Below are positions 44,934 through 56,231 of a DNA stretch of 64,000 nt, in pieces (the stretch's first letter is position 1; every line of letters begins with the position of its first letter). A model generated the notes under the pieces. That model searched no databases and was not told the DNA's origin. It saw nothing but the letters and a program-made list of their open reading frames with translations. The DNA is from Pyrus communis (Eukaryota; Streptophyta; Magnoliopsida; Rosales; Rosaceae): NCBI RefSeq assembly GCF_963583255.1, contig NC_084815.1, positions 2,046,001 to 2,110,000 on the forward strand, read 5' to 3'. A program made the translations under genes and the position numbers.

Positions 44934-46026
44934 ATAATTATGGACGAGACATATTTAACCTCTTCGGATAGAGAATACCTAATTCTCGTAATCTTGTAAT
45001 GAATTTGTCTTGATTACCTTTTACGTGAACTAAGGATTCAAGAATTCGGCGACAGTCATCAGAATTATCGCACGACATAGTTTCCACAGTGGGAAGCTAT
45101 ATATGGAAAAAAACTATCTAAAATACATGTATTAGTAGTCTTATCAAAATCTATTAGAAAGTCTTAAACATAACAGATAAACGGAAGGAACCTCAAGCCC
45201 TTTGTTGAAACCAAAAAACCCCCTTGAATGATAGAACAATCCACATCAAACCAAGAATATTAAAAAACACTTTTAAGTAACCTTGTTTTCAATTGAAGCT
45301 CCTTTACCTGGTGAACAAACTTCTCCCTATTACAAGAATTAAAAGACAGTGTATTCAAATGAAAGAAATATAATAAAATCGATAAAACCGTATTGGAAAT
45401 TCTTTTCTTTTCATGTTTTACCTTCATTAGGTCTGCAAAAACACAAAGTTAAGAAAAAAAAACCCTTTGAAATGAGATAGACCTACGCGAAGTTGAGAAG
45501 AGTAACACAAAAAAACACTAATCCAAAGAGTCTTGCATAATTCATGGGTATGAGACTATTTGGCTTCATGTTTTTATCTTCAATTCTTGGCTAGCTAGCT
45601 CTACATGCTTCTACTCTTGTTTCTCTTTTTTAAAGTAATTCTTTTCTTATGGAAGAAGTGCGTTAAATTTAAGTGATTATGACAAAGAAAAAGAAATATA
45701 ATAACGATCAGTCAAAATAATGCAAACCCTAATAAAAGTAAATTAATTAGCACGTGACTAACCGTAACAACTCAGGTGTTAAATGAAATATAAACTCAAG
45801 GATAAATTACGCTCTCAGTAAAACAAATTTCAATTTCTAAAGTTGTTTGTTATTAATTTGTTAACGGTGAAACAAAAGTGCACTAGACCTTCCCAAAACG
45901 GTTGTAAATCGAATAATATTGGACAGACTACATAATTAGTGTACCATGATCAACCCAAAGACAAGGCATTCTTCTTGGAAGAGATAAAAGAACTGGCCAT
46001 TTCAAATACTTGAGAGTTGCCACATA
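44934..46026. other. Non-coding interval
   Basis: About 1.1 kb of AT-rich sequence without a recognised gene or repeat. Confidence 0.5.
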
Positions 46027-46185
46027 ATACTACGATCTAGTGGTATTCAACCTCACATATAAGTGAGATGTCTTAGATTCGATTCTCGTCAAAGGCAAAT
46101 TTGAACCACATTATTGCTAACTCATTGTAAGGCTTAACTCACTGCTCCATCCCCTTAGTGTAGATATATCGTTTGTTCAAAAAAA
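46027..46185 (+). repeat. tRNA-derived SINE, plus strand
   Basis: A-box-like GATCTAGTGGTATTC and B-box-like AGATTCGATTCTCG are followed by a body ending ATATCGTTTGTTC and an A tract. It is the same family as the minus-strand copies at 28845-29000 and 31768-31923. Confidence 0.7.
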
Positions 46186-46201
46186 TACTGGAGGATTATT
46201 A

Positions 46202-46436
46202 TTATTATTTTTTTTTTTGGGTGAAATGTTACTTTATTATCAACACAATATATTATATGAGAAGACCCAAATACGAATATCCAAAGAAAAAAATGGACCT
46301 CCCCACTCCACAGTAACCAAGAGCCCAAAACATAAAAAACAACAAAACAAACTCTAAATAATGAAGCAAACCCTAGCAGCATCAAACCACCCGCTTGCCC
46401 ACCAACAGAAACAAAGGTCCCCAGCATCACATACTT
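46202..46436 (-). mobile_element. 5'-truncated LINE-like 3' end
   Basis: On the minus strand the segment ends AATAAAGTAACATTTCACCC followed by an A tract, so a polyadenylation signal sits about 15 nt before poly(A), as in a retroposed transcript. A 91-codon frame (46430-46155) runs through the tail and so is not a real gene. The exact 5' end and LINE clade are not determinable here. Confidence 0.5.
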
Positions 46437-46822
46437 AAGATTTGGAGTAGAGAAAAGCGGAACACTTTGCGGCCATAATCAGCCCAATTGATAAAAAAAT
46501 ATTTCAAAAAGTTGAAAGTTCCATATTTGGATGTTCGGTTTCTAATTATCACGGTTGATTCATTGTATGGTTTAAACCAAATTTATCACTATTTAAAGTT
46601 ATATAGAAAATAATAATAATGAGACAAGTAATGGGTATGAACCCAGGAAGGGTTACAATCGGGTCCAATTTGATCCTAAAACATAGAGCAAAATGTATTT
46701 CAGCCACTCATGCCGATCTTTGTTTTTACCTCTCTAGGTTGAAAAGTTTCTCTAGCTAATACTTGATAATTGACAATTCTATAAACAACTGGTTCGCAGT
46801 CTATCGACGAGCCAACTGTTAG
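46437..46822. other. Non-coding spacer
   Basis: AT-rich, nothing recognised. Confidence 0.4.
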
Positions 46823-47090
46823 TGTGAGATCCCATATTGACTAACGGAGAGGGGGTGATGTATCTTATATGTACATTCTCCCCTCCTTATAGCACAAGGT
46901 CTTTTGGGAATTCACTGGCTTCGGATTCCATCGGAACTCCGAAGTTAAGCGAATTTGAGCGAGAGCAATCCTAAAATGGGTGACTCGCTGGAAAGTTGCT
47001 CGTGAGTTCCCAGAAACAAAACAGTGAGAGAATGATAAGCTCAAAACGAACAATATCGTGCTACAGCGAAGTCGAGATTGGAATATGACA
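46823..47090 (+). mobile_element. Cassandra solo LTR, older copy
   Basis: 268 bp from TGTGAGATCCC to ATATGACA, with near-matching 5-bp flanks GTTAG/ATTAG. It has the 5S-like block (GGAACTCCGAAGTTAAGCG then GGGTGACTCGCTGGAAAGT). It is more diverged from the 26-kb array than the 44.6-kb copy at several positions. Confidence 0.85.
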
Positions 47091-48077
47091 ATTAGTCAAA
47101 CATCTTTCAAAATAAATTGAATTTTAAACCCTTCAAATAAAAAACATGAAGTTTTAGAATCTAAGATGCGATTAAAATATTTAGGAACTTAAGATCATGT
47201 CTAATTTCGAATGCAATATTGGAAATAAAACTTAAATCAAAACCCGAATCTTTTTATTGAAGTTATTAAAACATCGGGGGGTGTTCATAAGTTGAGATTG
47301 TTTGAATTTTCGTTTGGATGCATTTATGCTCATCACAATGAACTATGGTATATGCTCACCATGCACCTTGTCATTTGACACATGTCATTTTAATTAACCA
47401 TAGTTTTTTTTTTTTAAATTAGATAAAAATACAATGAGAAAAGAGAAATTGAGTGAGAAAATGTTGTTGATTTCGCAGAGACCCTTGAGGGTTTAATATG
47501 GAGCACTGGAAGTTGCAACTTCTTTTATTTTATTTCTCAAATCAAGGAGGTTACCATACTGTTCAGTTGTACCATGGATGTTGTTGAGTTTCCCAAATCA
47601 ACTTGATGGTGTGATGAAGTTAAAGAGCCAAACTAAGACAATTATGCTAGAAGAGACTATATCCCACTTTAGTTTTGGAAATACTTTCTCTGTAGATTTA
47701 AAGAGGGCGAAAAGACAATTGAATTTCCTATCATAAAAATAAAATCTTAGGTAGTGATGTGATTTCACAGAATTTAAATTTTGTTGTTTTATTTTCAACG
47801 TCGTTCACGTATTATTATAGCATTTTTAATTTAAAAAAAAAATAATTCAACATTATCTCTCTCCAACTCCTTTCTTTTTCATATATATATATATATATAT
47901 ATATTAAATTTTTATATTCACACGCATATAGTATATAGGCTTCTTCTAATTTTTTATTATTAAGAATTCAAATGCTTTTGAAAAAAAAACAATTATTAAG
48001 ATTTTTTGTGCTTCTTCATAAAACACATTTGTGAATGACCAAAAAAATAAAAAAAAATAAAATACAGTAATGATCAA
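47091..48077. other. Non-coding interval
   Basis: AT-rich. It contains an AT microsatellite (about 47881-47904) and no recognisable coding signal. Confidence 0.5.
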
Positions 48078-48600
48078 GGTTCTAAAAGAAGTTAGGTGCT
48101 AGTTGGGCGGTGGGCTAAGGCTTAGCTCCTAGGCGCCTAGGTGGGCGGGCGCCCAGGTAGACTAGACGGATTTAAGTAAATCTATTATATTTCGTGTAAA
48201 TAAGTGTCTGATTATACTTAAAATATATATATACTTTCATCATAAACTACAAAATAGAATGACATACATATTATGAAGTATTAGAACATCAAGAAAACAT
48301 GGGAAACAAGGGCATAATGCGTGTTCATTTAGGTATGCAACAAGTCTCTTATAATTTATTAAAAAATGCAAAATGAAAGTTATCTTTTTTCTGTCTAAGT
48401 AAGTCGCGATCTAGACGAGTGCCTAAACGGGTCTGGATGGGCTAGGCGAGTGCTTAGGCAGTTTAGACAGGCACCTCAGTAAGTCTAGGCGTCATTTCTT
48501 AATTTTCAAACGTCTAGGCATTAATCGAGACGGTAGCTAGTCACCTAGCACCTAGGCAGGGCCTAAGCGGTGCTAGGCGTGAGTTTTTAGAATAGTGGTT
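48078..48600. mobile_element. CCTAGGCG-rich MITE-like element (most complete copy)
   Basis: Starts GGTTCTAAAAGAAGTTAGGTGC and ends with the near-complement GCTAGGCGTGAGTTTTTAGAA, giving imperfect inverted ends. The interior is dense in CTAGGCG words, especially near 48140-48160 and 48470-48580. Flanks TAATGATC and TTATGATG (6 of 8 matching) would fit an old 8-bp hAT-type target duplication. No coding sequence. Confidence 0.55.
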
Positions 48601-48698
48601 ATGATGCAAAAGCTCTTTAATTTATTGTCAATCTTAATCAAAAGTGTCTTTTGGTTGTTGAAAAATACTTTCAATTATTACAACACGGAATTATTTTT

Positions 48699-48820
48699 AG
48701 GAAGTGTTGTTGGCACTCTAAAAATCTCATTTTACACTCCTCACAAGTGTATTTTTCTTTCTAAATATAGAAAGTTTGGAGTGTAGAATGAGAATTTTGA
48801 AGTGTCAATAACAATTCCCT
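48699..48820. mobile_element. Small MITE, family member 2
   Basis: About 122 bp. The left end AGGAAGTGTTGTTGGCACTC and right end GAAGTGTCAATAACAATTCCC are complementary, and the core matches 36861-36982 (CTCACAAGTGTATTTTTCTT). Confidence 0.7.
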
Positions 48821-49099
48821 TATTTTTTTTCCACACATGCAATGTAGACGTTAAAACTCAATTTCATGTTGAAGGCAAAAATAAGACCTCGAGTATGTGA
48901 ATAAACACTCTTCAATGTAACACGCTATGAATTATCTCAGACTATTTTTTTTTTTTTTTCTATTGAAATTCTGATTTTGCATGAGGTTCTAAACCACTTT
49001 AATTACAAATATTTGCTAAACATTCTAGTCCAAAAATGATTAGAGTCAAATGTATATTCAATCACATCAGCATGTGACACTTTATCACAGTGCTATAAA

Positions 49100-49572
49100 A
49101 CAATAATACATATGCATCATGGTGCTTGTTCATTCCTCACCGATTTTTCTTCGTATCAACAATTATATACTTAACTCACTAACCTTATCATTTATATAAA
49201 AAATAATAATTAAATCAGATTTAACTTTTCACATTGGAACTAATGAATATTTAACTCACTAGTCCTATCATTTATTTAAAAAAAATATATATAATGGAAT
49301 CAGATTTAACTTTTCACATTGGAACTAATGAATAGTTATTTTTTTAATAATACATATGCATCATGGTTTACCGATTTTTCTTCATATCAACAACTATATA
49401 TTTAATTAACTAACCTTATCATTTATATAAAAAATAATAATTAAATCAGATATAACTTTTCACGTTGGAACTAATGAATATTTAACTCACCAACCTTATT
49501 ATTTATTAAAAAAAATTAATTAATTGATTCAGATTTAACTTTTCACATTGGAACAAATGAATAGTTATTTTT
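49100..49572. repeat. AT-rich minisatellite upstream of the F-box gene
   Basis: Repeats of CTTATCATTTATATAAAAAA ... CAGATTTAACTTTTCACATTGGAACTAATGAATA-type sequence, about 80-90 bp per unit, with roughly four occurrences. The block with AATACATATGCATCATGG (49106 and 49347) shows a higher-order duplication of about 240 bp. Confidence 0.7.
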
Positions 49573-49986
49573 TTTACCCAAACGAGAAACGATACCCCCG
49601 AATCAACCGTTAAACCCATTTACCGTCTTAACACCCCACACTCATGAAACACTAGTCATTCAATGGCACCCCCAAATTAGCAAAATTAAGGTTTACTGCG
49701 CTCTTCTTCGAATTCGTCGAACTCCAGAATCTGTAGCACCAAGGAAAATGGAGGCATATTCACCCATTTGTGTTCGCACGCGCTCCTACTAACTACACTG
49801 CCAGAGTAAGCTCGAATTCATTTGGGTACAAGAATGGTACGCACTCTCTCGCAACTGCTTTTCTTCATTTGGGTTCATTCTTCAGTGTGTTATTTGATGT
49901 TTTTCACTGTTTAATTTCCAAATCCCCGTAGTATTAATCGAAACCGGCTTCAATTGAAAATCCCCGAAACACAAAATTTAGGTTTC

Positions 49987-52241
49987 ATGGAACAGAAGCA
50001 TAAGATATTGGATAGTTCAAGTTGTGAGGGTGAAGGAAGATGTCGTAGTCGTAAGGAAGATAGATTCAGTGGTCTTCCCGACGGAGTTGCGTATCGTATT
50101 CTTTCCTTTCTTACTATAAAGGACGTCACTTGTTTCAGCATTGTGTCCAAAAGATGTAGAGAACTTTATCTGTCAACTCCGTCATTGGATTTCGAATTCA
50201 AGACTACAAGAACACCCTCGGGTGAGTATAAGTATTTCAGAGAGGCCACATGTGAGGTTAGATTGAATTTGGTGAACTCGTTGGATAGGTTCTTGCTTCA
50301 ACGCGGGGATAACAAGATAGAGTACTTTCGTCTTGTGTGGGAGAGTCACTCTGTAGTTGAAGAAGACAGTGACGACCAAAGGGATGAAGAACCATGCTTC
50401 TGTGTTAATGAGCGTTTTCGGATAATGACTTGGATTCATAATGCACTGAGGTGTAATGTTGAAGTTCTTGATGTTAAGAGCGATGTAGATTATTTTGAGG
50501 ATGAACCGTATGCATTATTTCCTTTTTGTGTCTTTCTCTGTGCAACTTTGACTTCTCTAGCAGTTGAAATGAATCGTACAATGGTTAAAACACCTTCTGC
50601 TGCCTTTTCCTCAAATCTTGTAGACCTGAAGTTGATAAATGTTGAAATAGAAGATGAGGGGTTTTTCAAATGGATCTCATGTTCCTGCAAATTCATCAAG
50701 GAAATACATCTTTGTCATATTCGTATAACAGGTAATATCATCATCAAGAGCTCGTCTCTAGAAAAATTCGAATATTTGGAGGGTACATTCACACGGAGCC
50801 ATATTGACATCTCAGCCGAGAAACTTGAAGTCATAAATATTGACTGGAGGTTTCAGTCACCTGGTGACAATTCGTTAAATATTTTTGCTCCAAAACTTAA
50901 GTATTTTGAATGGAGAGGATATCTGATGAATCAGGCAAACCTGGGACAGCTAGAATGTTTGGAAAAAGCTGTTATTTGCCTGGAGCCTAAAGCAGATGAC
51001 TCTGACAAACTGATTAAGTATTTTTACAGTTTACGCAGGGTTGAACTTCTTGTTTTAAATGCAGCGACCTTTAAGGTAATGAGAACCACAACCCTTCATA
51101 CTGAATATTACTTTTTGGTGAAATAAACTAGATATTTTGTTATCCGAAATAATTTTATTATTTTGTTCCTCTCTTTACATTTCAGTTTAAACAGGATAAC
51201 AATACTTTTACATTAAAATGGTCACACTTGCTATAACAAAATGAGAAACATGATATAGGTTTTGCCTTTATGACATTGCAGGCTTTGTTCAGGGAAGGAT
51301 ACACGCATGCTCAATTTGATCGTCTTTTTTATTTGCAATTGAATCTAAGGAGCTTTTCTGATGATATCTTTCCTGCAGTGGTCTCTCTATTAAGAGGATT
51401 GCATAATTTGTGTACTTTATACATAACTTGTTTTGCTGTCCCAAGTTCTATGGACCCTCAACCCAATGTAAGTTAAGTCTATGATTTCCTTTCTTAATAT
51501 CGTAAAACTTCTATCTACTCGTGAAAAAAAAATTGGTTCCAACTTGGGCTAGTTATAAGTATTATTAACCTCCATGTCGTATTACGTAATAATTTCTTTA
51601 CATCTGTTTTAAAACTTGTCTCCACATTGCAAAAATTGTCAAAAAACCTAAAAGATGAAGTGTCACAATTTAAGTTTGAAGATGAAATCAAATAATTCTC
51701 TTAAGTATGCAGTCTCCCAATATTTATTTAGGTCCCATTTTAAGATAAACTTGTTCTGCACATGGTAAAAATTGTCGAGAATAGTTTATTCTTTAGAGTT
51801 CTTGTCACGTCTTTGAGCTTGTGAATACGTAATCACTTGTCAACATGGACACCTTTTTGGTGAAGCCAAGCTGCTCTTAGCTTCGTTTGGTTTCTCATTT
51901 TGTGGAAAATTTCAAATTGGTTGCTTGTTGACTTGTTGCTGTTGCAGGTATCTGGGTTTGATAAGGAATACTGGAAGCTGCAGAATCTGGATTTTATTGA
52001 TCAGATTAAGGAGGTTACCATAGTGCTGGATGGGTCTAGTAACGGGATTGAGTTTGCACGGTATATACTCGAGAATGCCAAGAACCTGGAGCAAATTTAC
52101 TTACAACATTTATTGGATCTGCCTGATGATGCTATACAGAAGCTAAATGAAAGTAAGATGTCCAGGGCAACAGTTAACTTTGAGGAAGACTACGAGGAAG
52201 ACTCCGAGGAAGACTTCGAAGAAGACATTGAGGAAGACTAA
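49987..52241 (+). CDS. F-box/LRR-like protein, intact (three exons)
   Basis: Exons 49987-51075, 51282-51467 and 51948-52241 join in phase 0 (522 aa), with GT-AG introns. An in-frame extension upstream of this ATG lacks an ATG. Residues about 25-68 form the F-box (DRFSGLPDGVAYRILSFLTI then CFSIVSKRCRELYLS), which binds SKP1 in SCF ubiquitin ligases. The remainder has irregular leucine-rich repeats (NLVDLKLINVEIEDEGFF, SSSLEKFEYLEG, APKLKYFEWRG) and a C-terminal region like FBD-type F-box proteins (DFIDQIKEVTIVLDGSSNGIEFARYIL). It ends in an acidic run of EED repeats. The substrate is unknown. It is the left member of a tandem pair with 52953-60317. Confidence 0.85.
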
Positions 52242-53549
52242 AAGAGATAACAAAGAAAGCAGTTTTGATGTTTTGCAGTTGTTTCTTGCTATGATATTGA
52301 AACCCTAATGTACATGTTGATATAGCGTCGTTAAGTTTTATGGTCGTATGAAAAAAATTCTCTTGAATTAGAGAAAACCGAAATGGAGAAAAAGAATCTA
52401 TGGCCAAGCAGATCTTACTTCAATCTCACTTGGGCTTTTGAAACCTAATCTGCATTACTTCGCACCTTGAAACTCAATTTTTTGCATCACCTTGAAACTT
52501 AATTTGAACCACTTTAAGCCGAAATCAAAGCATATTGAATTTTAAGCCTTTCAAATCAAAACCATGAAGTTTTAGAATTATAAGATGTGATTGAAATTTT
52601 TAGCAACTTAAGATCATGCTTAATTTCGAGTGTAAATTGAAAATAGAATTGTATCACATTGCCAAAAAATAATTATGCATATGTATTATAATGTCGGTCT
52701 GATCCTTAATTATTCTACTTCTTTCTAACAAATAACTATTTAACTTACTGATGTGTTTAAAAAAATAAAATAAAATAATGTATGAACTCATCTGGGTACA
52801 AGAATGGTACACACTCTCGCAACTGATTTTCTTTATTTCGGTTCAATCTTCAGTGTGGTAATTGATTTTTCAGGGTTTGGTTTTCAAATCCCCGTAGTAT
52901 TAATCGAAACCGGCTTCAATTGAAAAACCCCAAAACACAAAATTTAGGTTTCATGGAACAGAAGCATGAGACATTCGCTAGTTCAAGTTTTGAGGGTGAA
53001 GGAAGTAGTCGTGGTCGTGAGGAAGATAGATTCAGCGGTCTCCCCGACAGAATTGCTTATCGAATTCTTTCGTTTCTTACTATAAAGGACGTCGCTTGTT
53101 TCAGCATTGTGTCCAAAAGATGCAGAGAACTTTATCTGTCAACTCCGTCATTGAATTTCGAATTCATGACTACAGGAGCACCCTGGGGTGTGTGGAAGTG
53201 TTTCTGCGAGGCCTCGTGTGAGGTTAGGTTGATGTTGGTGAACTCATTGGATAGGTTCTTGCTTCAACGCGGGGATAAGAGCATCCCCAGCGTGGGGTTT
53301 TGCTCGGGGGAAGGGCTCCAAAACAATGGCCCGAGGGCCGGTGGTGATGCTCGAGCGTGGGGGAGGCCGAAGGCAGGGGGAGGCCCGAGGGCCAGGCCCG
53401 TGAGGGATTGCCAAGCCTTGAGCCCGAGGTGGGGCTTACGCCAGGGTGGCGTCAGCGCATTATTTAATTTTTTTTGTGTCAGGCACGTGCACCCCACCCG
53501 CGCGTGGGGGCGCGTCGCCGACACAAAAAAAATTAAAAAAAGCAAGTGT

Positions 53550-53770
53550 CAGTTACCGTTGGGAAGCCACGTGGCTTCCCACGGTGCGTTAGATCCTAAC
53601 GGTCACTTAATGTGGACCGTTAGATCTCAACGGTAAAAAAAAAAAAAGTCAGATTTAATATCCACCGTTCGATCTGAGATCAACGGTGGATATTAAAATG
53701 CTTTATAAATTAAAAAATAAATGAAAAAATAGTTTTAAAAATCTGAAAAGTTACCGTTGTGACACGTGGC
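53550..53770. repeat. Left subterminal palindromes of the Harbinger element
   Basis: Perfect palindrome GGGAAGCCACGTGGCTTCCC (53561-53580). An inverted pair TAACGGTC/GACCGTTA follows. A 16-bp perfect stem TTTAATATCCACCGTT with its complement lies near 53654-53697. The AACGG/CCGTT core occurs about eight times. These are likely binding sites for the element's own proteins. Confidence 0.7.
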
Positions 53771-54023
53771 ACAATCTGGAGTGTTGGAATTCAAATTTTT
53801 TTATATCTAACGGCAGAGATTAATTAATTGAATAAAAATTTAAAAAAAAATTGTAAAAAATTCAAAAAAATATCTGAAAAATCTAAAAAAAAATTGTTTT
53901 TACTTTTCTATAAATACCTTCTCATTATCATCTACCTTACACAACAATTTCATATTTTCTCAACTACTTTCAATCACATTCCTTTCTTTGTCTCAAAGTT
54001 TGAATCCATTTTTTTTCAACAAA

Positions 54024-54551
54024 ATGACCACTCGTGCAGGTACGAATTGGTCGCTTATTGAAGATGTTGCGTTGTGTACTAACTGGGTTGAAATTACTCA
54101 TAGTTCGCTTACGGGTAATGAGATGCAGTTGCGAGAAATGTGGAGTCTTATTCATACCAATTTTCTTGAAAAAATTGGTGGGAAAAGAACCAAAGAATCG
54201 ATGTCCAGTCGTTGGAAATTACTTAGCCAATCGTTTAGTACGTGGAGAGACGCTTTGGCACAAGCTAGTAGTAATATTCGAAGTGGGGAAAATTACTCGG
54301 ATCAGGTAACAATATATTATTTATTTGATACCCAAATTTACATTATAATTATTTGTTTGTATTATTTATTTGTTACATACTTACATTATAATTATTTGTT
54401 TGTATTATTTATTTGTTACGTACAAAATTTATTATTTATTGTTACTTATTTGTTACATTATAATTATGTTGTTTGTATTATTTATTTATTTGTTTGTTTG
54501 TATTATTTATTTACTAAACTTGGAACTCTAGCCCCATGTTATGATTAACAT

Positions 54552-54599
<48 letters not shown>

Positions 54600-55801
54600 C
54601 TAGTTACTTATTTTCATTATTTACTAAACTTGAAGCCTTCTTACTTATTTTCATTATATTTGTTACTTATATATATATATGTATATATTTGCTAGTTACT
54701 TATTTTCATTATAATTATTTATTTGTTACTTATTTTCATTATTTACTAAACTTGAAGCCTTTTACTTATTTTCATTATATTTGTTACTTATATATATATA
54801 TATATATATGTATATATTTGCTAGTTACTTATTTTCATTAAAATTATTTATTTGTTACTTATTTTCATTATTTACTAAACTTGAAGCCTTCTTACTTATT
54901 TTCATTATATTTGTTACTTATATATATATATATGTATATATTTGCTAGTTACTTATTTTCATTAAAATTATTTATTTGTTACTTATTTTCATTATTTACT
55001 AAACTTGAAGCCTTCTTACTTATTTTCATTATATTTGTTACTTATATATATGTATATATTTGCTAGTTACTTATTTTCATTATAATTATTTATTTGTTAC
55101 TTATTTTTATTGTGTAGGAACTTCAAGCACAAGCTTGGTACACTGCCAAAACCAAAAGCGAAAATAAATCATTCAACCGGTGGGAATGTTGGAATATTGT
55201 CAAAGATTGTCCTAAATTTAGAGTTGTGCCAGTCGGTCCAGAAGTCCACATGAACAGCACCCCTCTACACTCTACACCCGATCATGTTCATGAAGATGAT
55301 GCAGAAGAAGTGCCCGAAACGCCCCTCCCTGAACGCGCGTCGGGTTCGACTCGTTTTCCAATTAGGCCTTAAGGTAAGAAGGCTTCAAAGAGAAAAGGTA
55401 GTGCTTCCAAGAACGATTATGCAAAGTTCATGGAAGAACTTACTCGCCAAGGTGAATTGACTTTGGCGAGGGACCTGGCGAAAGATAAGGTTGATAAGGC
55501 TAGAGAGGCATCAAAACAAGCAGCTGTTGAGAGAGAATTTTATGCTAATGAGAGAGAAAGAGAGCTACTTAGGCAAGAAAGGGAACATGTTAGAGAAGAA
55601 AGACGGGCTCAACAAGATCGTGAGATTATGAACATGTCTTTAGAAGGGAAGTCTCCAAATTCTAAATTTTTTTGGAAGTCAGAGAAAGCGGACGTTGTGC
55701 GAAGGAGGCGTGCAAGAGAAGCAATAGCAAGCCAAGGTGGTTCTAGCACCGAAAGAGAAGATCATCCTAGCACCACAAATTGGTTAAGTGATGATGAATA
55801 G
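54024..55801 (+). CDS. Harbinger ORF1: Myb/SANT-like protein with a nonsense codon
   Basis: Exon 1 54024-54305 and exon 2 55118-55801, phase 0. Exon 1 encodes a Myb/SANT-like DNA-binding domain (NWSLIEDVALCTNWVEIT, then REMWSLIHTNFLEKIG, then SSRWKLLSQSFSTWRDAL), the type that recruits Harbinger transposase to the nucleus and termini. Exon 2 has the usual C-terminal region (FNRWECWNIVKDCPKF) and a charged coiled-coil stretch (REFYANERERELLRQEREHV). An in-frame TAA at 55370-55372 lies between them, in the segment FPIRP-stop-GKKASKRK. The frame is otherwise open. As drawn, the protein would be truncated before the coiled coil. Confidence 0.8.
54557..55110. repeat. Minisatellite in the ORF1 intron
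   Basis: A long AT run (54557-54596) is followed by four units of about 122-129 bp. The word ACTAAACTTGAAGCCTT recurs at 54623, 54745, 54874 and 54998. Each unit contains its own variable AT tract and TTTGCTAGTTACTTATTTTC. Units are almost identical, so the array expanded recently. Confidence 0.85.
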
Positions 55802-56231
55802 AGTACTTTTTGTAATCGGAGCCCATAATTTTCCAATCACTTTGGGTTGTAATTTATTATTTATTGTTTGTATTATTTATGTTGTTTCCAATTTCTTGAA
55901 TATTTATTCAAATTAATTTGGTAAGTTATTTATTAAAAGTCCATTGTTCAAATTAAAAGTCCTTGTATAAAATAATTAAAAGTTCATCGTTCTAATTAAA
56001 AGTCCATCGTTCTAATTAAAAGTCCTTTACATAAACATAAACATAAAAAAAATACATAAACATAAACATAAACATACTAAGAATTACATAAACATAAACA
56101 TAAAAAAATTACATAAACATAAACATACTAAGAATTACATAAACATACCAAATAATAAAACACACCAAATAAAATAACATAAACATACCAAATTAAAAAA
56201 AACACACTAAATGAACTTAATTATCTTCAGC

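Noticed and set aside
46155..46430. 91-codon frame with hydrophobic stretches, membrane-protein-like
   Set aside because: On the minus strand it runs into the polyadenylated tail of a retroposed segment. The hydrophobic look comes from base composition.
53264..53545. 93-codon frame in the GC-rich left end of the Harbinger element
   Set aside because: It crosses the transposon boundary and follows GC-rich composition. No domain.
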